From: Bifidobacterium sp.
GTDB taxonomy: Bacteria; Actinomycetota; Actinomycetes; Actinomycetales; Bifidobacteriaceae
DNA: 64,000 nucleotides
Reading direction: 5' to 3'
Assembly (NCBI GenBank): GCA_022649135.1
Contig: JALCNP010000003.1
Span: 1-64,000, forward strand
Both the position numbers and the translations under genes were made by a program. The notes beneath the pieces are model-generated. The model saw nothing but the letters and a program-made list of their open reading frames with translations, was not told where the DNA came from and searched no databases. This document shows positions 54,469 through 64,000 of the stretch, in pieces (the first letter of the stretch is position 1; each line of letters opens with the position of its first letter).

Positions 54469-54743
54469 GGGGCACGTGCGGGAGCTTGGAATCGACCGGC
54501 ATTCGCGAGACGGCATGGGCGGCCGGTCATGCACGGAAGGGGGGCGGGTGGCGCGTGCAGGGGAAGCCGGTGGCGTGCGGAGAGGGTAGCCGGATCGGTC
54601 TGTCTCTGCCCGTGGACGAGTCCGTGCCCTCTGCGGTGCGTTCGCACGGTGGGTCCTTCGTGTGCGCCGCGTTTCCGGCCAGGCCGCGGTCTTCCGTCCG
54701 GGCCGCCGGCTTCCCGTCCAAGCCATGGGGTTTCATAGAACAT

Positions 54744-56090
54744 ATGTTCGATAATCCGTTTGTGGCTGTAATGGTGATGCTGCTGGTCGCGGCCCTGGGG
54801 GCCGTGGCCGGCTGGATGATGGGTAGAACCCGCGGCCAGGAGTCCGCCCGATCGATGCACGCCGACGAGGTGGCGTCCCTGCAGAACTCCCGGGAGGAGG
54901 ATCGCCAGCGGATGGCGGGGCTCTCCTCCCAACTGGCCGAAAGCAAGGCCCAGTGCGCGGGACTCAATCAGCAGCTGGCGTTTGTCACATCGCAGCTTGC
55001 CCAGGCGCAGCAGGCCGAGCGCATCCGCATCGATCGGGAACGGGAGCAGGCTCAGGCGAACGCCGATCGCAAGCGTGCCGAGGATGCAGGGAAAATGGCC
55101 GAGCAGAGCAAGATATTGTCCGCCCTCGCCCCCGTCCAGAAAAATCTGGATGCCCTGGGGCTGAAGGTCACGCAGATCGAGGAGGGGCGCAAGCATGAGA
55201 TGGGGGCCCTTGGCCAGCAGCTCAAGGGGCTCAACGATCAGCAGACCCGTCTTGACAAGGAAACGAGCTCCCTGTCCGCGGCGCTTCGCAACAACAAGGT
55301 CCGCGGCGCGTGGGGCGAGGCTCAGCTCAAGAACATCGTCGAGTCCGCCGGCCTCATCGAGCATGTGGACTTCGACACTCAGGTGGTGGTGACGGATAAG
55401 GACGGAAGGGTCCAGCGTCCCGATATGGTCGTCCATCTTCCCGGTGGCAAGACCATTCCCATCGACGCCAAAGTCCCCTATGCCGATTATCAGAGGGCGT
55501 GCGAGATACCCGACACCGCCTCGCCCGAGGAGCTCGGGCGGCGCAGCGAGCTGCTGAAGGCCCACGCCAAGGCCTTGCGGGAGCATGTCAAGGCCCTGGG
55601 AGACAAGGCGTACTGGAACGCATTCGAGACATCGCCTGATTTCGTCGTCGCATTCATCCCCAATGAGGCGCTGCTGCAGGCCGCTGTGGAGGCTGATCCC
55701 ACGCTGATGGACGACGCCTTCTCCAGAAAAGTGGCACTGACTTCTCCGGTGACCCTGTGGGCGGTGCTCAAGTCCGTCGCCTATGCGTGGCAGCAGCAGA
55801 GCCTCACCGATGACGCCAAGGTTCTTTTCGACCTTTCACGTGAGCTCTACGAGCGTTTCAGCGTTCTGGGGAAGAATGCGTCAGCACTGGGAACCGCGAT
55901 AACGCGCACCGTCGGCGCATACAATAAATTCGCCTCGTCGCTGGAGTCCCGTGTTCTGGTCACCGCGCGCAAGCTTCAGAAGCTTGATCAGGCGAAAGTG
56001 GTGGAAGCCGTTGATATGATCGACTCCGACAAGGCGAACGTGCGCGAGCTCACCGCGCCGGAGATGCAGGATGATTCCGCGCAGGATTGA
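54744..56090 (+). CDS. rmuC: DNA recombination protein RmuC
   Basis: 448 residues: one membrane helix (VAVMVMLLVAALGAVAGWMM), a long coiled coil (about 35-180, QLAESKAQCAGLNQQL), then the RmuC nuclease-like domain with RGAWGEAQLKNIVE, RPDMVVHLPGGKTIPIDAKV and FVVAFIPNEALLQAA. Conserved in most bacteria, linked to suppression of inversions and repeat instability. The start at ATG 54744 is at the head of the membrane helix; the frame continues upstream without protein character. No clear ribosome site. Confidence 0.93.
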   Translation: MFDNPFVAVMVMLLVAALGAVAGWMMGRTRGQESARSMHADEVASLQNSREEDRQRMAGLSSQLAESKAQCAGLNQQLAFVTSQLAQAQQAERIRIDREREQAQANADRKRAEDAGKMAEQSKILSALAPVQKNLDALGLKVTQIEEGRKHEMGALGQQLKGLNDQQTRLDKETSSLSAALRNNKVRGAWGEAQLKNIVESAGLIEHVDFDTQVVVTDKDGRVQRPDMVVHLPGGKTIPIDAKVPYADYQRACEIPDTASPEELGRRSELLKAHAKALREHVKALGDKAYWNAFETSPDFVVAFIPNEALLQAAVEADPTLMDDAFSRKVALTSPVTLWAVLKSVAYAWQQQSLTDDAKVLFDLSRELYERFSVLGKNASALGTAITRTVGAYNKFASSLESRVLVTARKLQKLDQAKVVEAVDMIDSDKANVRELTAPEMQDDSAQD

Positions 56091-56177
56091 AGGGGGTAGT
56101 CGTCTGGCGGCGGCGGACCGACAGTCGCGGTCCTGCTCCTGCTTCCGTTGACGAGTAGACGGGCTAGGCTTGCGACT

Positions 56178-56984
56178 ATGGATGATGAGAATAGAGCTTT
56201 CCGTAAAACCGGAATGAATCCCGCCTCCGATGCCCCCCCGGTCCGGAATGGGACGGATCCCGTCCGCCAACCCGATGACGGGCAGACGGGCCGAGGACGA
56301 TCATCGCAGGATGACTCGGCCGACGATGCCGCGGCGGGCGGATCGGTGCCGTTCTCTACGCTTGAGCCGCGACGGCAGCTCGAACTACTGCTGAAGAAAG
56401 AGATTCAGGGCAAGCCGTTCAGCGAACTGTTCGGCGTCACCCTCGACCACCGCGGGTCCGTCATGCTCGGCCATATTCTTCTGGACACGCTCGAGGAGAA
56501 CGGATTCGGCGTGGGGGACTTCGACGCGGTGGGGGCTTTGACCCCCGCGGCGGTTCCCCTCGTCGCAGCCGTCATCCAGGCCGCCGCCTCCCGCGGCCAG
56601 GACGTTGACGGCTTCGTCATGGACTTCGTCTACCCCTCCGTGAAAGGGCCCTCGATATCGGGAAGGCGTGTGATCCTTCTGGATTCGTGGCTTTCCGAAA
56701 AATCGTATGTGCAGACATCGTCGCTGGTGACCCTGCGCAACGGCAACGAGCTCAATCTTGATTTCGGCGTGGTGCGCCATGAAAACGCCACCGTCGTGGC
56801 CGTCGCCTCCCTCGTGGGCGGCTTCGGGGGGAGCGACTCGCTCTCCTCCCGCCCCCGCGCGGGCCGGACGGGCGAGAGGCCCGGGCACGTCATCGACGTG
56901 GTCAACCCCGTCGATTCCCGGCGTGAGACATTGCCCTTTGTCCAGGTGTTCGACGAGCACGAGCTTCGCGGCCCCGAGGAGTGA
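56178..56984 (+). CDS. Phosphoribosyltransferase-like protein
   Basis: 268 residues. Residues 1-55 are a disordered Asp/Gly/Pro-rich tail. The remainder resembles orotate phosphoribosyltransferase: FDAVGALTPAAVPLVAAVI, VYPSVKGPSISGRRVILLDSW. The usual VDDVxTTG phosphoribosyl-binding loop is replaced by ILLDSWLSEKSYVQT, so activity is doubtful. It is six bases upstream of the SpoU gene and probably co-transcribed. Function uncertain. Confidence 0.55.
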   Translation: MDDENRAFRKTGMNPASDAPPVRNGTDPVRQPDDGQTGRGRSSQDDSADDAAAGGSVPFSTLEPRRQLELLLKKEIQGKPFSELFGVTLDHRGSVMLGHILLDTLEENGFGVGDFDAVGALTPAAVPLVAAVIQAAASRGQDVDGFVMDFVYPSVKGPSISGRRVILLDSWLSEKSYVQTSSLVTLRNGNELNLDFGVVRHENATVVAVASLVGGFGGSDSLSSRPRAGRTGERPGHVIDVVNPVDSRRETLPFVQVFDEHELRGPEE

Positions 56985-56990
56985 CGACCC

Positions 56991-57689
56991 GTGCATGAGC
57001 CCAATCCCATTTCGGTGGCCGCACGAGAGTCGGGCGAACCCGTGTTCAGGCAGGTCGGTGTGGGCCCCTGGTCGCAGACCCACCCCGGCGAGCCGCGCCC
57101 GGACGATCCGGGAAGCCCGAACTATGATTCCCGTCTGGACTCCCATCTGCTTGACGAGGGCGACCGGCGCAATGTCCTTGACCGCTACCGCTACTGGAGC
57201 GTCGCCGCGATCAGCGCGGACCTCGACAGCACGGGACGCCATGAATTCGACGTTGCGGTGGAGAACTGGACCCACGATTTCAACATCGGGTCCATGGTCA
57301 GAACCGCCAACGCCTTCGCCGCCAATCGCGTCTACATCGTCGGCCCCCACAAATGGAACCGCAAGGGCGCGCTGATGACCGAGCTCTACCAGCATGTGGA
57401 GCATTCGCCCGGCATCGAGGCCCTGATCGGGGCATGGCGCGAGCGCAATCCCGGATCGAGGGTCATCGCCCTGGACATCGTCCCCGGAGCCGTTCCCCTG
57501 GAGACCTATCGCTTCCCGCGGAGATGCCTCATGCTTTTCGGCGCGGAGGGACCGGGGCTGTCCAGCAAGGCGTTGGAGCTGGCCGATGACGTCGTCTACA
57601 TCTCGCAGTTCGGATCCGTGCGCTCCATCAACGCCGGTGCCGCCGCGGCCGTGGCGATGCACAGCTGGGTGGTTCAGCATATGGACTGA
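56991..57689 (+). CDS. SpoU/TrmH-family RNA 2'-O-methyltransferase
   Basis: 232 residues. N-terminal ~85 residues are variable. The SPOUT knot follows with motif 1 ENWTHDFNIGSMVRTANAF, motif 2 CLMLFGAEGPGLS and motif 3 SVRSINAGAAAAVAMHSW. It methylates a ribose in tRNA or rRNA using SAM; the exact target is not evident. Starts with GTG after GAGGAG, right behind the PRTase-like gene. Confidence 0.92.
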   Translation: MHEPNPISVAARESGEPVFRQVGVGPWSQTHPGEPRPDDPGSPNYDSRLDSHLLDEGDRRNVLDRYRYWSVAAISADLDSTGRHEFDVAVENWTHDFNIGSMVRTANAFAANRVYIVGPHKWNRKGALMTELYQHVEHSPGIEALIGAWRERNPGSRVIALDIVPGAVPLETYRFPRRCLMLFGAEGPGLSSKALELADDVVYISQFGSVRSINAGAAAAVAMHSWVVQHMD

Positions 57690-57882
57690 TCCCGCATCGC
57701 CGGGGAGCGAGGAAGACGGGGTGGAAACCGTCTTCGGCGGCAGTGGTCGATCGGCATCGCCGGGGAGCGGGACCGCCGTTGTCGGGTTGCCCGGCGATCC
57801 GCCCGAGCGGCATGGACAAGCGGTAATACGACACGCCGTGCCATGGTGTCTTCATGTGCATGTGCCCATGCAGACCGGGGGC

Positions 57883-57888
57883 TATGCT
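57883..57888 (+). promoter_or_regulatory. -10 box, leaderless ABC gene
   Basis: TATGCT lies six bases before ATG 57895, and no ribosome site is present; a leaderless transcript is likely. Confidence 0.5.
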
Positions 57889-57894
57889 CGAAGC

Positions 57895-58944
57895 ATGATT
57901 GAGATTGAGGGACTCACCAAGCGCTTCGGCGGCAAAACGGCACTCGACAATGTTAGTTTCTGCGCACATGACGGCAAGGTCACCGGATTCCTCGGACCGA
58001 ACGGGGCGGGGAAATCGACGACGATGAGAACGGCCCTGGGGTTGATAGCCCAGAATGCGGGGACCGCCTTGATCGACGGCAGAGCATTCGCTTCTTTGAA
58101 ATCCCCGATGACCACCGTGGGAGCGGTGCTCGACGCCAAATCCGCCCACAGGGGCCGTTCCGCTTACGCCCATCTGAGATCGCTGGCTCTGACCAACGGA
58201 ATCGGAAGGAAACGCGTCGACGAGGTCATCGACATCACCGGCATCGCCAGCGTGTCCGCACGCAAGGCGGGCGCCTTTTCGCTCGGGATGAGCCAGAGGC
58301 TTTCCATCGCGGCCGCTCTTCTGGGTGATCCGCATAATCTTGTGCTCGACGAGCCGGTGAATGGTCTTGACCCCGAGGGCGTGAAGTGGATACGCGAGCT
58401 GTGCCGTTTCTACGCATCCCAGGGTCGTGCCGTTCTGCTCAGCTCCCATCTGATGAGCGAGGTCGCGCTCACCGCCGACGATCTGGTCATCATCGGTCAG
58501 GGACGCATTCTGGAAACGACGACGGTTCCCGATTTCGTTGCGGAGCATTCCGAGCACTCCATACGTGTCGTCACCCCGGAGCCCGGGAAGCTCCACGACA
58601 TCTTCTCCCACGCCCCTCAGGTAAGAATCGTCAGCGACGAAAGAAAGGCCGGGGATCCGGCCCGGGGAGAGGTCTTTCGCATCTTCGGAGCCGAGCTTGA
58701 GGCGTCGGCCGACGTGTTCGCCCGCGCCCAGCTGGTGACCTACGAGCTGATGGAGGAACGACCTTCGCTGGAGGAGGCGTATATGACGCTTACCCATTCG
58801 CAGGTCCAGTACGTCACCCGCGAGCTTCCGGGGGAGCGGCCCATCGATTACGGGCCGTCCACAGACTCCTCGGGGCGCGAGACGGCCCCGCCCCAATCCC
58901 CGGGCGAGACCCGGCCCGACACCACGATGGGAGCGCAACGATGA
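57895..58944 (+). CDS. ABC transporter ATP-binding protein
   Basis: 349 residues. Walker A GPNGAGKS (34-41), Q-loop region, signature FSLGMSQRLSIA (the LGMSQR variant of this subgroup), Walker B LVLDEPVNGLDP, switch His in LLSSHLMSEVA. A C-terminal ~130-residue extension ends in a Pro/Ser-rich tail. It overlaps the permease gene by ATGA. Related to exporters of antimicrobial peptides or lipids (BcrA-like), substrate unknown. Confidence 0.9.
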   Translation: MIEIEGLTKRFGGKTALDNVSFCAHDGKVTGFLGPNGAGKSTTMRTALGLIAQNAGTALIDGRAFASLKSPMTTVGAVLDAKSAHRGRSAYAHLRSLALTNGIGRKRVDEVIDITGIASVSARKAGAFSLGMSQRLSIAAALLGDPHNLVLDEPVNGLDPEGVKWIRELCRFYASQGRAVLLSSHLMSEVALTADDLVIIGQGRILETTTVPDFVAEHSEHSIRVVTPEPGKLHDIFSHAPQVRIVSDERKAGDPARGEVFRIFGAELEASADVFARAQLVTYELMEERPSLEEAYMTLTHSQVQYVTRELPGERPIDYGPSTDSSGRETAPPQSPGETRPDTTMGAQR

Positions 58945-59918
58945 AGGATGCGTCAATGAGCGGATCAACGACCCGCAAGGAACAGTCCCCCCGCTCCGGA
59001 GGACATGCCTCCCCCTCCGCCACGGGGTACACCACGGGCAGGCGCATGTCCTCTCTGAGAGTCCACCTGAGCTTCATGGGGTGCGTGCACTCCGAGATCG
59101 TCAAGCTTGTCAGCCTCGTCTCCACCTGGTGGCTGATGGGCATCTCCCTCGTTCTGATCCCGGCGATGAGCGCCCTGGGGATCTGGAGCGTCATCCTGGT
59201 CAGCTCAACCAACATGCACACCGGAGGCAAGCTCGCCAAGCCGCGTCCGCTGGCGGTCTCCGATCTGTGGCTGCAGATCGGTTCGTCCATCGGGATCGCC
59301 GCACTTGTCATCGGCATCTTCGGCGTGATGTCCGTGACCAGCGAGTACACGACCTCCGCCATCCAATCCTCCCTGGTGGCCAACCCTCGCAGGGTGATGT
59401 TCATGAATTCCAAGGCTGTGGCAACGGCGGTGTTCACCTTTGTCGTGTCCCTTGCGGGAATGCTCGTAAGCTGGCTGGTCTACGAAGGGATGACATACGG
59501 CAGAACGGTGACCCCGCTGTCTCATTCACACGCCGCCGTGCCCTATCTGGTGATTTTCGGCGCTCCCGTGTCCCTTGCCCTCGTCTCCGTGATGAGCCTC
59601 GGCCTGGGGGCCATCTGCCGCTCGACTGCCGGCGGCGTGTTCTCGGTCGTCGGCCTGCTCATCCTCCTTCCCTCCGTGCTTGGAATCGTGTCCGTCGTGG
59701 GAAAGAGCATGGGCTGGCTGTCGTCCATCGGGGAGTGTCTGCCGGATTCCGCCATCGGGAACTTCCTGAGCGGGGGAATTGCGGATTCGCAGTCCTCGGG
59801 GGCCTCCTCCGGCTACTTCTCCCCGAATTGGTGGCAGAGCGGGATTATCCTCTGTGCGTGGGCCGTTGTGTTCTATGCCGTCGGAACGGTTGTGCTGAAG
59901 CACTCGGATGTGAAGTGA
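58941..59918 (+). CDS. ABC-2 type permease
   Basis: 325 residues with a polar N-terminal tail of ~50 and six helices (WLMGISLVLIPAMSALGIW, IGIAALVIGIFGVMSV, ATAVFTFVVSLAGMLVSW, VIFGAPVSLALVSVMSL, VFSVVGLLILLPSVLGIV, GIILCAWAVVFYAVGTVV). TSEYTTSAIQSSLVANPRR is the coupling-helix region typical for BcrB/NatB-like permeases. Partner of the ATPase just upstream. Confidence 0.88.
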   Translation: MKDASMSGSTTRKEQSPRSGGHASPSATGYTTGRRMSSLRVHLSFMGCVHSEIVKLVSLVSTWWLMGISLVLIPAMSALGIWSVILVSSTNMHTGGKLAKPRPLAVSDLWLQIGSSIGIAALVIGIFGVMSVTSEYTTSAIQSSLVANPRRVMFMNSKAVATAVFTFVVSLAGMLVSWLVYEGMTYGRTVTPLSHSHAAVPYLVIFGAPVSLALVSVMSLGLGAICRSTAGGVFSVVGLLILLPSVLGIVSVVGKSMGWLSSIGECLPDSAIGNFLSGGIADSQSSGASSGYFSPNWWQSGIILCAWAVVFYAVGTVVLKHSDVK

Positions 59919-59949
59919 GTGCGTAACCGCGAACGTCACAGACGCCTCA

Positions 59950-59955
59950 TATAGT
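59950..59955 (+). promoter_or_regulatory. -10 box of gatC, leaderless start
   Basis: TATAGT ends seven bases before ATG 59963 and there is no Shine-Dalgarno sequence between them. Confidence 0.55.
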
Positions 59956-59962
59956 TACAGGC

Positions 59963-60259
59963 ATGCCTACATTCACACGTGAAGAGATCGAGCATTTGGG
60001 CGATCTTGCCCGAATCGCTCTCACAGATGAGGAAATCGCCCGGTTGCAGGGCGAACTCAATGTCATCGCGCAATCCATCAACAAGGTTCAGGAAGTGGCG
60101 GGCGACGACGTCGTCCCGACCGCAAACCCCGTTCCTCTGGAGGCCTATATGCGTCCCGACGAGGACGTCACGCCCCTGACGCAGGACCAGGCCCTCTCTG
60201 CGGCCCCTGCCGCGCAGTCGGGCATGTTCGTTGCCCCGAGGATCCTGGGGGAGGAGTGA
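59963..60259 (+). CDS. gatC: Asp-tRNA(Asn)/Glu-tRNA(Gln) amidotransferase subunit C
   Basis: 98 residues. [21 protein letters not shown] is the conserved N-terminal helix and [13 protein letters not shown] the tail that wraps around GatA. First gene of gatCAB; it stabilises the GatA-GatB complex. The presence of GatCAB implies tRNA-dependent synthesis of Gln and/or Asn on tRNA. Confidence 0.95.
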   Translation: MPTFTREEIEHLGDLARIALTDEEIARLQGELNVIAQSINKVQEVAGDDVVPTANPVPLEAYMRPDEDVTPLTQDQALSAAPAAQSGMFVAPRILGEE

Positions 60260-60260
60260 T

Positions 60261-61811
60261 ATGACCGACACCGATATGACCGACAACAGGGCGCTCGTTC
60301 AGCTGTCCGCCGCACAAATGGCCGAGAGGATCGCCTCCGGGGCGGTTTCCAGCCGGGAGCTGGTCGAGGCGCATCTGGCGGTCATCGAATCCGCCGAGCC
60401 CAGCATCAAGGCCTTCCTCCGTGTTTCGGCGGATGCCGCTCTGGAGCAGGCCGACGCCTTCGACGCCAGGCACGCCAAGGCGGGAGAGGACGATCTTTCC
60501 CCCCTGGCAGGCGTGCCCATCGCCATCAAGGACATGATCGTCACCAAGGGAATCGTCACCACGGCCGCCTCGAAGATTCTCGAGGGCTGGGTTCCTCCCT
60601 ATGACGCGACTGTCATCAGCAGGCTCAAGGCGGCGGGGATGCCGATTCTGGGCAAAACCAATCTGGATGAATTCGCGCAGGGGTCGTCCACCGAGCATTC
60701 CGCCTATCAGACGACGCACAACCCCTGGGACACGTCGCGTGTGCCAGGAGGCTCCGGTGGCGGTTCGGCTTCGGCCGTGGCTGCCTTCGAGGCGCCTCTC
60801 GCCCTGGGAACAGACACCGGGGGGTCGATCCGGCAGCCCGGATCGCTGACCGGAACGGTGGGTGTCAAACCCACGTATGGCGGCGTCTCCCGTTTCGGCG
60901 CCATCGCCATGGCCAGCTCGCTTGACCAGATAGGTCCCGTCTCGCGCACCGTGCTTGATTCGGCGCTGCTGCAGGAGACCATCGGCGGGTATGACAAGCG
61001 CGACTCCACATCCATTCCCATGCCTGTGCCGCCGGTCTCCCAGGCTGCCCGCGAGGGGGCCCGACAGGATCTGCACGGAGTGCGCGTCGGCCTGGTGAAG
61101 GAGCTGAGCGGAGATGGGTTCCAGCCGGGTGTCGAGGCGCGCTTCAACGAGGCCGTCGAGCTGCTGCAGGCCATGGGGGCCGAGGTCACCGAGGTGTCAT
61201 GCCCCCATCTTCCGTATTCGCTCGGCGCCTATTACATCATCATGCCGTCCGAGGTAAGCTCGAACCTTGCCCGCTATGACGGCATGCGCTACGGTCTCCG
61301 TGTCATGCCGCCCGACGGCGTCCCCCAGACCGCGGCGAACATGATGGCGTACACCCGCGAGAAGGGTTTCGGCGACGAGGTCAAACGACGCATCATCCTG
61401 GGAACCTACGCCCTGTCCGCCGGCTATTACGACGCCTGGTACGGTTCGGCGCAGAAGGTCCGCACTCTGATCATCGACGATTTCAGGAAGGCCTTCGAGC
61501 GCGCCGATGTGCTCATCTCCCCGACCTCGCCGAGCACAGCCTTCGCATTCGGGGAGAAGATGCAGGATCCGCTGGCGATGTATATGAACGACGTCGCCAC
61601 GATTCCGGCGAACCTCGCCGGCGTCCCCGCCATGAGCATCCCGGCCGGGGTCAGTGACGACGGACTTCCCGTAGGTTTCCAGTTCATCGCCCCCCAAAAG
61701 CACGACGAGCTTATGTACAAGCCGGCCGCGGCGCTCGAGTCCGCCCTGACCCAGCAGTGGGGCGGACCGATATGGCGGTCCATGGACACCCCGTGGCTTT
61801 CGAATCGCTGA
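60261..61811 (+). CDS. gatA: Asp-tRNA(Asn)/Glu-tRNA(Gln) amidotransferase subunit A
   Basis: 516 residues, amidase-signature enzyme that frees ammonia from glutamine. Catalytic Lys in [10 protein letters not shown], cis-Ser in [11 protein letters not shown] and nucleophile Ser in [16 protein letters not shown] 60261 follows GGAGGAG and begins one base after the gatC stop. Confidence 0.97.
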   Translation: MTDTDMTDNRALVQLSAAQMAERIASGAVSSRELVEAHLAVIESAEPSIKAFLRVSADAALEQADAFDARHAKAGEDDLSPLAGVPIAIKDMIVTKGIVTTAASKILEGWVPPYDATVISRLKAAGMPILGKTNLDEFAQGSSTEHSAYQTTHNPWDTSRVPGGSGGGSASAVAAFEAPLALGTDTGGSIRQPGSLTGTVGVKPTYGGVSRFGAIAMASSLDQIGPVSRTVLDSALLQETIGGYDKRDSTSIPMPVPPVSQAAREGARQDLHGVRVGLVKELSGDGFQPGVEARFNEAVELLQAMGAEVTEVSCPHLPYSLGAYYIIMPSEVSSNLARYDGMRYGLRVMPPDGVPQTAANMMAYTREKGFGDEVKRRIILGTYALSAGYYDAWYGSAQKVRTLIIDDFRKAFERADVLISPTSPSTAFAFGEKMQDPLAMYMNDVATIPANLAGVPAMSIPAGVSDDGLPVGFQFIAPQKHDELMYKPAAALESALTQQWGGPIWRSMDTPWLSNR

Positions 61812-61837
61812 AGCGTAGCTCAAAGGACTGAATAATC

Positions 61838-63334
<1,497 letters not shown>

Positions 63335-63357
63335 CCTGCCGGACCCTCCCGCGACGA

Positions 63358-63405
63358 GAATCCCCCTGCCGCAGATGATGCGAATCACCTGAGACAGGGG
63401 GATTC
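63358..63405 (+). terminator. Terminator after gatB
   Basis: GAATCCCCCTG pairs with CAGGGGGATTC (11 base pairs) around a 26-base loop; TTCC follows. Position after the operon end supports termination. Confidence 0.55.
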
Positions 63406-63478
63406 TTCCACAGGGAATGGTCAGCCGAGTAGGATAGCGTGTATAACCGTATGCAATCCAGATGAGGAACGAAAGCGA

Positions 63479-64000
63479 ATGTCCGTCAACTCTGAACCTC
63501 AGGTCAACGAGGAATCTCCCCGAAAACTTCCCCCTAGGATCACCATTCCCCAGATCCATGGGGAGATGGTTCACCTCCGTCCGGCGGCCTTGGAGGACCT
63601 GGCCATGCTGGACGGTCTCGAGGCGTTCTACAATGCCTCGGGGATAACAGGCAAGGACAGGCAGTCGGAGCGCGCTGCCCTACATACGTGGGTCAGGCGG
63701 TCCGTGGCATGGGTCCATGGACAGACGCCCGCGGAGTCGGGCGTGGGGGATCCGGAATCGCGTAGAACCGTGGCCTGGTCCATCCTCACGACGGCCGATC
63801 GCGATGATGTCCGTGACGAAGGAGCCGAGGAGAAGGTCATCGGCATGATATTTCTCATCGACATCGACGGGTGGGCCCGTTCCGCCCGCATCCAGGTGGT
63901 TCTGGGGAAGGATTACCGTGGCCGCGGCTATTCGCGCGACGCGATGCCGCGGGTCATGACCTACGGTTTTGCCTCGCAGCCGTCCGGCCTGGGCATGCAC
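63479..64000 (+). CDS. GNAT-family N-acetyltransferase, 3' part outside the window
   Basis: Open from ATG 63479 to the window edge, 174 codons. After a ~25-residue tail come VHLRPAALEDLAMLDGL, an acceptor-side loop, GMIFLIDIDGWARSARIQVV and the acetyl-CoA-binding motif LGKDYRGRGYSRDAM. This matches RimJ/RimL-like GNAT enzymes acting on protein N-termini or small amines. GAGGAAC lies upstream. Remainder not visible. Confidence 0.8.
   Translation, partial: MSVNSEPQVNEESPRKLPPRITIPQIHGEMVHLRPAALEDLAMLDGLEAFYNASGITGKDRQSERAALHTWVRRSVAWVHGQTPAESGVGDPESRRTVAWSILTTADRDDVRDEGAEEKVIGMIFLIDIDGWARSARIQVVLGKDYRGRGYSRDAMPRVMTYGFASQPSGLGMH

Overview
The window looks like a chromosomal piece of a high-GC Gram-positive of the Bifidobacteriaceae type. 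Supporting signs are a G+C-rich backbone, a gatC-gatA-gatB run, clpB behind an HspR-type HAIR element, family-5 peptide-binding lipoproteins, GPH sugar transporters, GH3/GH78 glycosidases and several apparently leaderless genes. Species cannot be read from the sequence alone. About 45 genes, several pseudogenes, one tRNA and one large AT-rich island are supported.

Region by region. (1) 1-2.3 kb: a CoA-disulfide reductase/rhodanese fusion behind a 42-bp perfect palindrome of CsoR/CstR-operator type. (2) 2.3-6.3 kb: a peptide-binding lipoprotein, a type III asparaginase/isoaspartyl peptidase and an AraC regulator. (3) 6.4-15.7 kb: a tightly coupled operon of GH3 beta-glycosidase, GPH transporter, GH78 alpha-rhamnosidase and two extended SDR oxidoreductases, the second with a C-terminal Cys/His zinc-finger-like domain. 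It is divergent from the AraC gene and probably imports and dismantles a rhamnosylated glycoside. (4) 15.7-24.5 kb: a TMEM175-type channel, a decaying ABC exporter (a frameshift and an internal stop), a WYL-regulator remnant, an alpha/beta hydrolase, a MacB-like ABC pair and a methyltransferase.

(5) 24.5-35.0 kb: an AT-rich mobile island ending at the 3' side of a tRNA-Lys gene. It carries an RloA/RloB (AbiL-type) ATPase pair, a small P-loop kinase, decayed IS3 transposase fragments, a type VII secretion cargo operon (WXG100, a membrane-anchored DUF1433/TilA-like protein, a GHSLG lipase with a helical C-terminus resembling staphylococcal TslA, and two small helical partners resembling Lap1/Lap2), a frameshifted relaxase and an IS3 copy whose transposase has lost a catalytic Asp.

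(6) 35.0-38.3 kb: a GlpF-like aquaporin, GluQRS and YggS. (7) 38.4-44.7 kb: a compact exopolysaccharide locus with a BcsA-like GT2 synthase, a divergent secreted GH18 hydrolase and a membrane GGDEF/degenerate-EAL protein, which suggests c-di-GMP control. (8) 44.9-51.1 kb: an FAH-family protein, an IclR regulator with a palindromic operator, histidine ammonia-lyase and ClpB. (9) 51.4-54.5 kb: a copper locus with csoR divergent from an unusual P-type ATPase, which is fused to an N-terminal cupredoxin and a C-terminal YHS domain and lacks almost the whole nucleotide-binding domain. (10) 54.7-64.0 kb: rmuC, a PRTase-like gene, a SpoU methyltransferase, an ABC transporter pair, gatCAB and a truncated GNAT gene.

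The strongest leads for something new are the type VII lipase module in an actinobacterial island, the N-domain-less copper ATPase, and the GH3-GPH-GH78-SDR-SDR operon.
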